This document shows, piece after piece, positions 10,717 to 20,388 of a stretch of 64,000 nt of DNA. Origin of the DNA: Pirellulaceae bacterium (GTDB taxonomy: Bacteria; Planctomycetota; Planctomycetia; Pirellulales; Pirellulaceae); NCBI GenBank assembly GCA_029243025.1, contig JAQWSU010000047.1, forward strand, positions 1 to 64,000. The letters are read 5' to 3'. The notes beneath the pieces were generated by a model. That model had not been told where the DNA came from and searched no databases. It worked only from the letters and a program-made list of their open reading frames with translations. Both the position numbers and the translations under genes were made by a program. Within the stretch, counting starts at the first letter, position 1. Every line of letters begins with the position of its first letter.

Positions 10717-11796
10717 ATGCACTGCAGGAGAAGAACCATTAAGGTCGGGGTGTTCTTGCCAAATTGGATCGGGGATGTGGTCATGGCCACACCCACGTTG
10801 CGAATCCTCCGTCAATTTTACGGACGTGACACGCAACTGATTGGAATCATGCGTCCTTATGTCGCCGAAGTCTTAAGCGGTACGGATTGGATAAACAACA
10901 TTTTTCCATACGATCGTCGGTCAAATGATTCGAGTATCGGTACGGTTTCTTTGATCCGTCGACTTCGAAAAACGCGTCTGGACTCTGTCCTGCTGCTGAC
11001 AAACTCTCTACGTTCCGCCGCCATCGCCCGCGTCTCTCAGGTACCGCAACGAATCGGGTACGTCCGCTACGGTCGTGGATTTCTGTTGACTGAAAGACTT
11101 TATCCTCCGCGAGACGGTTTCCAACTGGAGCCAGTATCCGCGTTGGATTATTACCTGAATCTCGCTCAATCGGTTGGTGCCACGGTAGACAGTCGACAAA
11201 CCCAACTCGCGACAACTTCAGCAGAGGAACAGCAGGCAGACGCAATCTGGGACCAGATTGGTTTCGGCAGCGGGCGTCAAGTCGTTGCGCTAAATACGGG
11301 CGGCGCCTACGGATCTGCAAAACAGTGGCCATTGGAATACTTTGCCACGCTGGCCGCGCGTCTAACGCGAGAATTGAATGCACATGTGGTGGTACTCTGC
11401 GGACCCGCAGAAGTTTCCAGCGCGGAGCGGATTGTTGAATTAGCGAATTCGGATCAAGTCAAGAGTTTGGCAGGTAAGAAGGTCTCAATCGGGCTGAGCA
11501 AAGCGATTGTCAAGCGATCGGATCTCCTAATTTCCACGGACAGCGGACCGCGTCATTTCGGTGCTGCGTTTAACGTCCCGACCATCACGCTGTTCGGCCC
11601 CACCGATCCCCGCTGGAGTGAAAACTACCATCAAAACGCAATTCATTTGAGTCGGGAGGTCGCCTGTGGTCCTTGTGCGGAACGCTCTTGCCCGATTGGA
11701 CACCATCGATGCATGCGTGAATTGACGGTCGATCATGTATTCAATGCGGCCAATCACTTGATCCAAAGGACACAGAGTTCCCGCCACGTTGCGTAA
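10717..11796 (+). CDS. waaF: Lipopolysaccharide heptosyltransferase (GT9 family)
   Basis: The product of about 359 residues has the GT9 N-terminus VGVFLPNWIGDVVMATPTLR near residue 10. The C-terminal nucleotide-binding part reads STDSGPRHFGAAF and LFGPTDPRWS, with the cysteine-rich CGPC.ERSCPIGHHRCM stretch near the end that is typical of WaaF/ADP-heptose:LPS heptosyltransferase II. It transfers L-glycero-D-manno-heptose to the inner core, using the ADP-heptose that HldE helps to make. The ATG at 10717 is accepted. CAGGAG at 10722-10727 lies just downstream of it and upstream of an in-frame ATT at 10738, so a shorter product is possible. Confidence 0.88.
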   Translation: MHCRRRTIKVGVFLPNWIGDVVMATPTLRILRQFYGRDTQLIGIMRPYVAEVLSGTDWINNIFPYDRRSNDSSIGTVSLIRRLRKTRLDSVLLLTNSLRSAAIARVSQVPQRIGYVRYGRGFLLTERLYPPRDGFQLEPVSALDYYLNLAQSVGATVDSRQTQLATTSAEEQQADAIWDQIGFGSGRQVVALNTGGAYGSAKQWPLEYFATLAARLTRELNAHVVVLCGPAEVSSAERIVELANSDQVKSLAGKKVSIGLSKAIVKRSDLLISTDSGPRHFGAAFNVPTITLFGPTDPRWSENYHQNAIHLSREVACGPCAERSCPIGHHRCMRELTVDHVFNAANHLIQRTQSSRHVA

Positions 11797-11872
11797 TCGC
11801 AAGGCAACGTTGAAACGCCATCGTGAATGGGTAACCGAATACCAAGGTCGCCATCTGGAAGGACAAGGAACA

Positions 11873-12691
11873 ATGATCCCCAACGGTTTCCCTAAAACGC
11901 TCCAAGATATCCGCTCAACCATTCGTCCTATCGACGGCTGGCTGACAGACCGAGAGGCCTCATTTCTAGCCCTGCTTGGTGCCTGCCCGACAGCGACGGG
12001 CGATATTCTCGAGATTGGAAGTTTTCGCGGGCGCTCGACAGTCGTCCTGGCAAAAGCAAAACAACTTGTCGACGGTGACGATTCGACTCTGGTGGCGATC
12101 GATCCGTTGCCAAATGAAGAACCGATGACGGAATCAGCTCGTGGCGAGCGAAGTGCTCGCGCACTGTTTGACTTGAACCTCAGACAATCGGGGGTCGATC
12201 GGGAAATCGAGTTCCATCAAGCCTACTCTTATGACTTGGCTGAGGAGTGGAATCGAGAATTGCGGTTGCTTTGGATTGACGGCGACCACAGCTATCCGTC
12301 GACCAAGCAGGACTTTGATCTCTTTTCACCCCACCTCGTGAACGGCGGCATGCTTGCGATGCACGACGTATTGTCCAGATACGACGGATGCATCCGCGTT
12401 TTCAGCGAGGACGTTCTGAATTCGCCCCACTTCGGAGCGGTCGGAATTTGTGGCTCCATCGGATGGGCACAATATTGGGATGACCCGGCGGACGCAGTTG
12501 AATTTTCCGACCAGAAACAGGCGCTACACGATCAATTGCTTCCTTTGGTTGATTACCACTGCCAACCCGAGTCACCTCGCGGTCTGGCCAAGCTGCATTA
12601 CAAGCTGCTTCGGGCCCGCGTGCCCCACCAGCGAGTGAAACCCGACCGCTGGATTCGGTCGGTCCGAACGGACTTCGCAGCTCACGCCTAG
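11873..12691 (+). CDS. Class I SAM-dependent methyltransferase
   Basis: The protein has a SAM-binding motif I, ILEIGSFRGRSTVVLA, near residues 45-60 and the RLLWIDGDHSYPSTKQDFDLF motif near residue 130, typical of the Methyltransf_24 group often found in glycan and surface-polysaccharide clusters. The ATG at 11873 is preceded by GGAAGGA at 8 bp and is preferred. A TTG at 11789 would extend it by 28 residues and overlap waaF. It is the last gene of the rightward LPS run, so methylation of an LPS or glycan sugar is inferred. Confidence 0.75.
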   Translation: MIPNGFPKTLQDIRSTIRPIDGWLTDREASFLALLGACPTATGDILEIGSFRGRSTVVLAKAKQLVDGDDSTLVAIDPLPNEEPMTESARGERSARALFDLNLRQSGVDREIEFHQAYSYDLAEEWNRELRLLWIDGDHSYPSTKQDFDLFSPHLVNGGMLAMHDVLSRYDGCIRVFSEDVLNSPHFGAVGICGSIGWAQYWDDPADAVEFSDQKQALHDQLLPLVDYHCQPESPRGLAKLHYKLLRARVPHQRVKPDRWIRSVRTDFAAHA

Positions 12692-12769
12692 GCAACATCG
12701 AAGACGTGCAAGCGTTACGGAACCGTCGGTCTGTGGGGAGACGACTTTCAGCTGGCCCGATTCGATTCG

Positions 12770-12810
12770 AAAAAAAAGCCGCGACGCCAACCTAAGTGAC
12801 GACGCGACTT
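12770..12810 (-). terminator. Rho-independent terminator of the glucan phosphorylase gene
   Basis: Read on the minus strand, AGTCGCG and CGCGGCT form a stem (one G-T pair) around an 18-nt loop, followed by eight T residues. It lies 28 bp beyond the glgP stop codon. Confidence 0.7.
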
Positions 12811-12837
12811 TCATATCAATCGAGTTTGGGGTTCCGA

Positions 12838-15042
12838 CTAGCGGAAATTCATATCGCAACTCAAACCACCGGCAGCCGGTACGTAACAGGTGCGAGCATA
12901 GTCCATCAGCATACGATGGGCACTAAATCTCCATGCGAGCGATCCGATTGAGTGCATCATCATTCGCACCCATTGGCGAGGCAACCCATCGACATCTCGG
13001 TTGTAGTAGAGCGGTATCACACGATTTTCCAACACATCGAACAACGACTCGGCGTCGCGTTGATCACTGATCTCGTCTGATACGTTACTGTTTCCGTTGC
13101 CAATGGCAAACCCGTTACGGCCATCAAACGCCTCGGCCCACCAACCGTCAAGGACGGACATGTTCAGACCACCGTTCAAGACGACTTTTTGACCGCTTGT
13201 CCCGGAAGCCTCCAGTGGACGTCTCGGATTATTCAGCCAAACATCCACGCCCTGGATTAAATGCCGACAAACGTTGACATCGTAGTCCTCAATAAAAATG
13301 AGGCGATTTCGAAATCGCGCGTCAAAACGCACGTTTGCGATCTTACGAATCAACTCTTTACCTGGCTCGTCCTTCGGATGAGCCTTACCGGCGTAGATAA
13401 TCTGAATCGGTCGCGACTCGTCAGACAACATCGCGATCAATCGCTCAGCGTCCGACATGATCAGATCGGCTCGTTTATACGTTGCAAACCTTCTTGCGAA
13501 TCCGATCGTGAGCACATCAGGATCGAGCAGATTTCGTGCGGTCTCTACAACCTCGTCACTCTCGCCTCGGCGGCGACATTGTCGACTGATCCGACGACGA
13601 ACGAAGGCCAACATCAAGTTTTTCAGTGAATTGTGCGTCTCCCACAACTCACCCGGATCCACATCATAGATATTTTGCCAGGCCTCTGGCTCACCCATCC
13701 GATGAATCCAACCGGCTTCAAAACTGCGATCATAAAGCTGGTTCATTTGCCAAGCCAACCAGCTCGGGATGTGGACACCATTGGTGATGTGCCCAATCGG
13801 AATCTCTTCTTCCGAACGCCAAGGCCAAAGGTGGGCCCACATGCGTCGTGACACATGACCGTGCAAAGCACTTACCGCGTTGGCTCGACGCGACAGCTTC
13901 AGCCCGAGAACGGTCATACAGAAACTCTCGGCTCCATTTTGCGGCTCGACACGACCAAATCCCATCAACTGGTCGTAGGAAATGCCTAGCGAGTCTCGCA
14001 GCGGGCCGAGATGTTCTTCCACCGATTCCGGATCGAACCGATCATGTCCCGCGGGCACAGGAGTGTGCGTCGTGAACACCGTGTGCTGGGCTACTTCTCG
14101 TAAACCATCATCGAAACTGACACCATCTTCGACCATCCGTTCACGAACCGCTTCTAGCGGGGCAAATGCGCTGTGTCCCTCGTTCAAATGGTACACACCG
14201 GGCGAGATGCCCAAGGCCGACAGGGCGCGGACGCCACCAACTCCCAACACCAATTCCTGACGGATTCGAGTTCGTTCGTCACCGCCGTAGAGCCGACTCG
14301 TCAAAGATCGATCCTCGGGACTGTTCCCTTCGACGTCACAATCCAAAAGATAGAGTCGAACGCGACCTACAAACATCAACCAGACACGCGCCAATAACTT
14401 GCCCGTGCGGGTTTCGATCGAAATGGTTAAATGCTTGCCATCCGCGTCCAAGGCGGGTTTGAGCGGAAGGTTGTCGACGCGTGTGTCGAGGTACTCTTCC
14501 AGTTGGTAGCCGTCCTCATCCAACCGCTGTTTGAAATACCCCTGATCGTAGAACAGACCGACGGCCACTAAAGGCAGACCAAGGCCACTCGCACTCTTAA
14601 TGTGGTCACCCGAAAGCACGCCCAAGCCACCCGAATAAATCGGTACTGACTCGTGAATTCCAAACTCAGCCGAAAAATAAGCGACCGGTTTGGCACCCAA
14701 AACGCCCGCGTGGTTGGTCGCCCAGGTCGGACGGTTCGAGGACACATAGGCTTTCAGCTGCCGATAAGCATGGTGAATGCGACTATAGAGGACCATCTCC
14801 GTCGCTCGACCTTCCAGTCGGGCTGGCGTAAACTCCTTCAACAACGCAATCGGATTGTGATCCAATTGTCGCCACCGGATTGGATCCAAGTCGCGGAACA
14901 GATTGATGACCTCCGGATGCCAAGCCCACCACATGTTGCTGGCTAGCGCCATACACTTGTCGTAGAGCGTTTGGGCACCCATTTCGTGACTGCGAGGCGT
15001 TGTTGAAGACTCTTCCGGTAAAACCGTCTGCGTCTGGCTCAT
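12838..15042 (-). CDS. glgP: Alpha-glucan (glycogen/starch) phosphorylase
   Basis: The 734-residue product belongs to the GT35 phosphorylases of the alpha-glucan family: NMWWAWHPEV near residue 35, AYFSAEFGIHESVPIYSGGL near residue 123 and the pyridoxal-phosphate region PLEASGTSGQKVVLNGGLN near residue 610, whose Lys is the expected PLP-binding residue. It phosphorolyses alpha-1,4-glucans to glucose 1-phosphate in storage glycogen turnover. An ATG at 15066 lies upstream, but the ATG at 15042 has AAGGGAG five bases ahead and starts a more natural N-terminus. It is a single-gene unit with its own terminator. Confidence 0.94.
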   Translation of the reverse strand: MSQTQTVLPEESSTTPRSHEMGAQTLYDKCMALASNMWWAWHPEVINLFRDLDPIRWRQLDHNPIALLKEFTPARLEGRATEMVLYSRIHHAYRQLKAYVSSNRPTWATNHAGVLGAKPVAYFSAEFGIHESVPIYSGGLGVLSGDHIKSASGLGLPLVAVGLFYDQGYFKQRLDEDGYQLEEYLDTRVDNLPLKPALDADGKHLTISIETRTGKLLARVWLMFVGRVRLYLLDCDVEGNSPEDRSLTSRLYGGDERTRIRQELVLGVGGVRALSALGISPGVYHLNEGHSAFAPLEAVRERMVEDGVSFDDGLREVAQHTVFTTHTPVPAGHDRFDPESVEEHLGPLRDSLGISYDQLMGFGRVEPQNGAESFCMTVLGLKLSRRANAVSALHGHVSRRMWAHLWPWRSEEEIPIGHITNGVHIPSWLAWQMNQLYDRSFEAGWIHRMGEPEAWQNIYDVDPGELWETHNSLKNLMLAFVRRRISRQCRRRGESDEVVETARNLLDPDVLTIGFARRFATYKRADLIMSDAERLIAMLSDESRPIQIIYAGKAHPKDEPGKELIRKIANVRFDARFRNRLIFIEDYDVNVCRHLIQGVDVWLNNPRRPLEASGTSGQKVVLNGGLNMSVLDGWWAEAFDGRNGFAIGNGNSNVSDEISDQRDAESLFDVLENRVIPLYYNRDVDGLPRQWVRMMMHSIGSLAWRFSAHRMLMDYARTCYVPAAGGLSCDMNFR

Positions 15043-15337
15043 CGATGCTCCCTTATGGACGCTCATGCACCCTGTGCGTGACCTGTTAGTGCAGTTTGCT
15101 ATCGACCAGAAAACTCGTCAACTTTTGTCGAGTTGTCAAAGCCCAGCATTTAATGTCGGTGCTATCTGCTGAAGAGTGCCGAAAACGGGGCTCCAGCCGT
15201 CTAGACGGTTTATACGCTTCCAATCGACCTACACAAGTGGGTATCTTAGTAAAGCCATTCGTTTGACAGCTTAGCCAGCGTCAGCATGTTAAAATTGGAA
15301 GTCTAGAAAAAAGATTATTCGTTGACACCAACCACCT

Positions 15338-16441
15338 ATGCAATTCCCGACCAAGCGAATTAATCGCTACGATCCTGGCCGACTCCGACAACTCCGAGCC
15401 CAGCTTCGTGAAATGCGATCTCAGCAAAACGAGACCACTTGGCCCGCTGCCCAGCTGCAACTTTGTGCCGAGGCGGGAGTCTTTTACTGGTTTCTCCCCC
15501 AATCCGCGGGTGGTGCAGGTTGGACAACCACCGATCTGCTCCGCGGCTATTTTGAATTGGCGGCGGGCTGTCTGACCACGGCCTTTGTATTGACCCAATG
15601 CATGGGAGCCTTTCAACGGATCGCCGCTTCAGAAAACAGAGCCTTAAAAGCCGAATTGCTCACCGATCTCACCACGGGCCGACGATTGGCCACCTTGGGT
15701 ATTTCTCAACTCACCACGAGCCAGCGTCATCTGGGACGGCCTGTACTACTCGCCACTCGGGTGGGTGACAATTATCGTTTGGATGGTCGTAGTCCTTGGG
15801 TTACGGGTGCCCGTCATACCGATCTATTTGTGCTTGCCGCCGCCACCGAAGAAGGCCAACAGATGCTCTGTGCTGTCAACAGCACAGAGCCGGGAGTGCT
15901 TGTCAAACCAGCCCCCGAGCTGGTCGGCCTCACGGGAAGCGAGACCAGCGAGGTACTTTTGGAAGGCGTGTTGGTGGCCTCTGATCGTCAAATCGCGGGC
16001 CCCGCGCCGGATTTAATGAGTCGCGGAGGCGGAAACGCGGGCGGGCTGCAAACTTCTGCTCTCGCAATCGGCTTGGCCAGCGAATCAATCGATTTCATCG
16101 CGGAAGCCGCAGAAAAACGACCTGAATTGACTGATTTCTCCACTCCCTTGCGTCGCGAATTGGATGCACTGGAGGCCGAATTGTTATCCGGCGCGGTCAA
16201 CCAATCCTCCCCGGTTAGCAATTCGGCCCCCTTTGATCCATTTCAATGTCGCGCGAGAGCCAATAGCCTGGCACTACGTGCGACGCAGGCCGCCCTGATC
16301 GCTGCGAAAGGCAGTGGATACGTGCGGGGCCACTGCGCCGGACGATGGTGTCAGGAAGCTCTTTTCTTTCTGGTCTGGAGTTGCCCCCCGTCGGTAGTCG
16401 AAAACTACCGCATGGAGCTCATTCACCCCCAAACTGAGTAA
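15338..16441 (+). CDS. Acyl-CoA dehydrogenase-like flavoprotein
   Basis: The 367-residue sequence follows the acyl-CoA dehydrogenase fold. It has a helical N-terminal domain with FYWFLPQSAGGAGWTTTDLL near residue 47, a middle beta region with GRSPWVTGARHTDLFVLAAA near residue 150, and a helical C-terminal domain with GSGYVRGHCAGRW near residue 328. No clear catalytic Glu can be assigned by eye, and the C-terminal domain is short, so activity and substrate are uncertain. It diverges from glgP across a 295-bp spacer with no recognised feature. Confidence 0.7.
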   Translation: MQFPTKRINRYDPGRLRQLRAQLREMRSQQNETTWPAAQLQLCAEAGVFYWFLPQSAGGAGWTTTDLLRGYFELAAGCLTTAFVLTQCMGAFQRIAASENRALKAELLTDLTTGRRLATLGISQLTTSQRHLGRPVLLATRVGDNYRLDGRSPWVTGARHTDLFVLAAATEEGQQMLCAVNSTEPGVLVKPAPELVGLTGSETSEVLLEGVLVASDRQIAGPAPDLMSRGGGNAGGLQTSALAIGLASESIDFIAEAAEKRPELTDFSTPLRRELDALEAELLSGAVNQSSPVSNSAPFDPFQCRARANSLALRATQAALIAAKGSGYVRGHCAGRWCQEALFFLVWSCPPSVVENYRMELIHPQTE

Positions 16442-16496
16442 TCCCCCCTCGAGCTAGCCGCTCGACAGTTACCCTTTCCATGCTTGGAGAAACGAG

Positions 16497-17171
16497 ATGA
16501 CGCGAGATACGCATGTCACTTGGCACGAACACAACGTAACTCGAGCAGATCGCGAACGACTGGCCAATCACAGTGGATGTGTCGTTTGGTTCACGGGACT
16601 GAGTGGTTGCGGCAAAAGTACTGTCGCCAACGCGGTTGACCTGAAGCTCCACGATCGCCAAATCCGTGCGTTTTTACTCGATGGCGACAATATTCGGCAT
16701 GGTCTCAATTCGGGACCTGCAATGCTATCGGAAGAACATGGCGAAGAATTTGCAACTCGTTTCGGGTTAGGATTCGGTTCAATGGACCGAGAAGAGAATA
16801 TCCGTCGAATCGGCGCTGTCTCTCAACTGTTCTGTGCGGCGGGAATCGTAACGCTAACAGCCTTTGTAAGTCCGTATCGCAAAGATCGAGAATTGGTGAA
16901 GCACTTGGTCGTTTCGCGGGGACGTTCGGACGACTTCATCGAAGTTTTCGTTGACACACCGCTCAGTGTTTGCGAGTCGCGCGATCCCAAAGGGCTCTAC
17001 AAGAAGGCTCGAGCTGGGGAGATCAAGAACTTTACTGGCATTGACGATCCTTACGAACCTCCCACGAAGCCAGAAATCACGCTCAAGTCAGATGGCGCCA
17101 CACCCGAAGTGCTCGCAGACCAAGTGATCGCTCATCTCGAAGCAATCGGAAAAATCCCGAAGGTCAGCTAG
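16497..17171 (+). CDS. cysC: Adenylylsulfate kinase (APS kinase)
   Basis: The 224-residue protein has Walker [10 protein letters not shown] at residues 34-42, the [11 protein letters not shown] motif after it, and [16 protein letters not shown] in the middle. Compared with the enteric enzyme it has an insertion of roughly 15 residues between the DGDN motif and the DREENIRRI helix, a variant I associate with planctomycetes. It phosphorylates APS to PAPS, the donor used by sulfotransferases such as the one at 34840-35970. No ATP sulfurylase gene (cysND or sat) is adjacent. Confidence 0.92.
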   Translation: MTRDTHVTWHEHNVTRADRERLANHSGCVVWFTGLSGCGKSTVANAVDLKLHDRQIRAFLLDGDNIRHGLNSGPAMLSEEHGEEFATRFGLGFGSMDREENIRRIGAVSQLFCAAGIVTLTAFVSPYRKDRELVKHLVVSRGRSDDFIEVFVDTPLSVCESRDPKGLYKKARAGEIKNFTGIDDPYEPPTKPEITLKSDGATPEVLADQVIAHLEAIGKIPKVS

Positions 17172-17369
17172 CACTACCAAGCTTACCAGCAAACGCATGA
17201 ATCAGTGCCCAACACATAGCTCGCTCTTGACATCAATCGCGAGTCAACGTTAGGTTATTCGAAGAGGTCGCGACCTTCCTTCTTTCCAGGCGGGCCCAAT
17301 TTAAGACGAACATCTGATGACTATGACCGCAGTCTCACGCCTTTAAAGATCCACGGAGGGACCTGAAAC

Positions 17370-17597
17370 ATGGCCGATACCGAGGCCGCACGTATCCCCG
17401 AGCAAGTTCAAACCGCGCTCCATAGCAGCCCGATTTACGCACTCCGAGAGTTGCAAGTCGAGCAAGACGCTGAAACGATAATTATTTCTGGTCGCGTAGA
17501 AACGTATTATCACAAACAGCTCGCACAAGAGATTGTGCGCACGGTGCTCAACGGACGGGAACTTGTGAACGCAATCCATGTTGACTATGTTTCGTAG
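17370..17597 (+). CDS. BON-domain protein
   Basis: This 75-residue protein has one BON domain: the pattern LQVEQDAETIIISGRV followed by an amphipathic helix ending in a VHVDY-like strand. BON domains bind phospholipid or other membrane components. There is no signal peptide, so this copy is probably cytoplasmic. An AGGGACC ribosome-binding site lies about 8 bp upstream. The stop codon lies inside a 13-bp tandem repeat. Partner and role are unknown. Confidence 0.75.
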   Translation: MADTEAARIPEQVQTALHSSPIYALRELQVEQDAETIIISGRVETYYHKQLAQEIVRTVLNGRELVNAIHVDYVS

Positions 17598-17625
17598 CAG
17601 CGTTTCGTAGCAGCGTTTCGTAGCA
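17589..17625. repeat. 13-bp tandem repeat spanning the BON gene stop codon
   Basis: The unit gtttcgtagcagc is present twice in full (17589-17601, 17602-17614) and a third time in part (17615-17625). The first copy contains the last codons and TAG stop of the BON gene, so the duplication copied the gene's end into the spacer. Confidence 0.9.
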
Positions 17626-17634
17626 AAACATCTA

Positions 17635-17811
17635 TTATCTCTCACCTGAGATCCGCTCTTTCTCGTACCAGGACTGCAGCTTCTTGATCGATGAACGGAG
17701 GCCTCCGTTGTCAACATCACGATCTGCTTGAATGGCCCATCTGACGAGGCGATTGTGGAGCACGGCATCAACCGTATCGATACAGACTTCGATGGGATTG
17801 GAAAAGCCCAT
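17635..17811 (-). CDS. Possible 58-residue small protein
   Basis: An ATG at 17811 opens a frame of 58 codons ending in TAA at 17635. The composition looks protein-like: an amphipathic, charged sequence with a middle part LHNRLVRWAIQADRD and a helical C-terminus SSIKKLQSWYEKER. There is no obvious ribosome-binding site, and upstream in the same frame is a further open stretch (to about 18051) separated by one TAA at 17821-17823, so this could also be the 3' remnant of a longer decayed gene. No family is recognised. The rest of the 17598-18128 spacer holds nothing identifiable. Confidence 0.3.
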   Translation of the reverse strand: MGFSNPIEVCIDTVDAVLHNRLVRWAIQADRDVDNGGLRSSIKKLQSWYEKERISGER

Positions 17812-18128
17812 CCGTTGCAGTTACACCCAGTCATTCGAAACGGCAAGATCGCTCCCCCTGCAGGATAAAATCCTGCGTGAGAAAGCGGCCTCTGTGAAAA
17901 CACAGCTTTGGATCAACCAGTAACAAACAGAGGTTCGAGCGTGTGCCTGTTGGCGTACTGAACAGCCTGACGACCTATCGATTTTTACCAGCGAGCTTCG
18001 GAACTGAAAACTCATTCCGAACAGAGCAAATGAATCAATGATGTGACGCAAATGGTTCAGATGGACTCAAGGATACCGCCTTCGTAGTCTGACACAGCAA
18101 TCGGAGCGAGCGTCAGAGCCTGCACTTA

Positions 18129-20126
18129 CTAAGCGCTTTTTTGAAAATGGATCGAGTAAAGTCGTTGATACAAGCCGCAGCGATTGATGAGTTCGTCGTG
18201 AGTGCCACAATCACTTATTCGTCCCGCATCCATGACAATAATCCGATCAGCGAGATCCAATGACGCCAGACGATGGGTAATCATGATCACCGTACGTCCC
18301 TGTTTGAATTCTTCCAGGGCTTGATGAATCAGTTGCTCACTTTCCAAATCAATTTGACTGGTTGCTTCATCCAGGATCAGAATCTCTGGGTCACGCAAAA
18401 TCGCTCGTGCCAGTGCAATCCGTTGACGCTGTCCGCCCGAAAGTCGACTGCCACCGGCGCCAACGTTTGTTTCGTAACCGTCGATAAGTTTTTCAGTGAT
18501 GAAGCGATGAGCCCTTGCCTTTCGAGCCGCCTCAATCACCTCGGACTCCGTTGCGTTAAGTCTACCACTCTGAATGTTACTGAAGACTGAATCATCGAAT
18601 AAAATCGACTGCTGCGTAACAAATCCAATCCGCTTTCTCAGGTCACGCAACCGAACCTGCCGCACGTCGACACCATCGATGGCCAGTGATCCTTCCACCG
18701 GATCAAAAAATCGGGGAATCATTTGTGCCAACGTCGATTTACCACACCCATTCGGGCCGACGATAGCGATCGTCTCACCAAACTTGATTGACAAGTTGAT
18801 ATCTTCGAGAATAGGGCTTCCTTCGTCGTAATGAAATCGGATGTCCTCAAACTCAAGACGATGGTGGGGCCTTGGCAAGGCAACCGGTTGTTGGGGAGCT
18901 TGAATTGAAGGCTCCATATCCAGCAACGGAAAAAGGCGATCGGATGCTGCAATACCCGCTTGAATCGAGTTAAAAATCTCGGATAGTTTTCTGCCCGGTT
19001 CCGTCGTCCCGATCAACAACCCATAGAAAACCAGCAATGAAGGTACGTCTAAAGGACGATCGCAGATCCGTATTCCAAAGAGATGCGTTTCCTGATTCAG
19101 TGTCAAATAGGCGCCGGCCACGAGAGCCAGAGAGATCATCGCAATGCCCAAGGTTTCGGTAATCGGTTTTGCGAGAGCGCTGTAAAACGAAATCCTCATC
19201 GCTTTCTTCAAACATTCCCTCGCCACTCGATAAAACTTTTTTCGCTCACGCTGCTCGAGGGTATAAGCTTGAACCGTTTGAATTCCGTTGAATGTCTCCG
19301 TGAGAACTCCATACAGTTGGGTAATCTCTTCCAGCACGCGTCGATTCGCGCGTTTAATCGACCCAGCCAGTTTTCGAATCAACAATGCGACAATCGGCGC
19401 GAAAAACAACGAAAACACGAGCAGTCGCCAACTGATCAGCGAAGCACCAATTAGACAAGCAAGCATTTTCAGTGGTTCACGAACTGCACTGCCAAAAAGG
19501 TTCTTCAGCCCGGATGTCGCGTAAGAAATGTCAGTATTGAAGCGACTTAGCATGCCACTCGTCCGTTCCTCGCCGTACGCCGCTAAATCGAGTCGTAGTG
19601 CCTGATGATAGAACTGCCTGCGAATCTCAAACGTCGTATGCTGTTCAAGTCTCGCCACACACATCGTGTTGGCAAACATGAAAATGCCTTTGAGAAACGT
19701 GGCAAATACCAGGCAAATCACAATGACAACAACAGTCTGAAAGGGATCGTTGGGAAACAAACGATAGATCACCGGTCGAATTCGCTCGCGAGCCGCCAAA
19801 ACCCTGTGTTCCGCCGTCAGATCAAATTCGATCTGATTTAACTTGCCCTTCAGCTCCGAAGTACGCTGAGCCGTTGCGTCAAACAATTGCTGCTTGGTCT
19901 GAGCAATCTCTTTCTCATAACGGTCTATCGTGGTTTCCGATGTTTGGATCTCATCGTCAATCCAGGCTTGAAGCGAACGACCTTGGAAAGCCACTTGAAT
20001 CACGGGGTAGAGCGCGCCGATATTTCCGCCCCACAGGACGGCCACCAGCAACGAAAACGTAAAGGTTCCGGCAACGGTCCACCGGAACTGGCAGGCTATC
20101 TTCAGCACTCGCCCAAAATTCTTCAT
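18129..20126 (-). CDS. MsbA-like ABC exporter (fused permease and ATPase)
   Basis: The 665-residue product has an N-terminal six-helix exporter domain and a C-terminal ATPase with GPNGCGKST, signature LSGGQRQRIALARAIL, Walker B ILILDEATS and switch ITHRL. Between the first and second membrane helices there is an extra segment of about 80 residues (about 45-125) rich in Glu, Lys, Gln and Arg that should form a coiled coil on the periplasmic side. Half-transporters of this type export lipid A-core or other lipids. The LPS genes nearby fit, but drug or peptide export cannot be excluded. The ATG at 20126 with AGG eight bases upstream is preferred over the GTG at 20135. Confidence 0.87.
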   Translation of the reverse strand: MKNFGRVLKIACQFRWTVAGTFTFSLLVAVLWGGNIGALYPVIQVAFQGRSLQAWIDDEIQTSETTIDRYEKEIAQTKQQLFDATAQRTSELKGKLNQIEFDLTAEHRVLAARERIRPVIYRLFPNDPFQTVVVIVICLVFATFLKGIFMFANTMCVARLEQHTTFEIRRQFYHQALRLDLAAYGEERTSGMLSRFNTDISYATSGLKNLFGSAVREPLKMLACLIGASLISWRLLVFSLFFAPIVALLIRKLAGSIKRANRRVLEEITQLYGVLTETFNGIQTVQAYTLEQRERKKFYRVARECLKKAMRISFYSALAKPITETLGIAMISLALVAGAYLTLNQETHLFGIRICDRPLDVPSLLVFYGLLIGTTEPGRKLSEIFNSIQAGIAASDRLFPLLDMEPSIQAPQQPVALPRPHHRLEFEDIRFHYDEGSPILEDINLSIKFGETIAIVGPNGCGKSTLAQMIPRFFDPVEGSLAIDGVDVRQVRLRDLRKRIGFVTQQSILFDDSVFSNIQSGRLNATESEVIEAARKARAHRFITEKLIDGYETNVGAGGSRLSGGQRQRIALARAILRDPEILILDEATSQIDLESEQLIHQALEEFKQGRTVIMITHRLASLDLADRIIVMDAGRISDCGTHDELINRCGLYQRLYSIHFQKSA

Positions 20127-20388
20127 TATCAGCACCTATCTTGGCTTCCAAACATTGAGGCAATCTTTTAGCAGGACGGCGCCCATCCACCAATATCGAC
20201 GCAGTGGCAGAGTGAGATTTCGCTCGGCTGCGAGAGAGATACCAGCAACGCTAGCGACAACAAAGGTTGTCAAACGGCGGCGCGTACAATCCGGGAAAGG
20301 TAGGCAGGGAGGACAAACGGCCAGTTTGTCGACGATTTGGCTGAGGAGAGAATACGGTCGCTGCGATCACTGACCTGTCAAGCGATCG

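Noticed and set aside
17343-17903. 186-codon minus-strand frame over the BON gene
   Set aside because: It overlaps the BON gene, which has a recognisable domain and a ribosome-binding site; its own product looks random.
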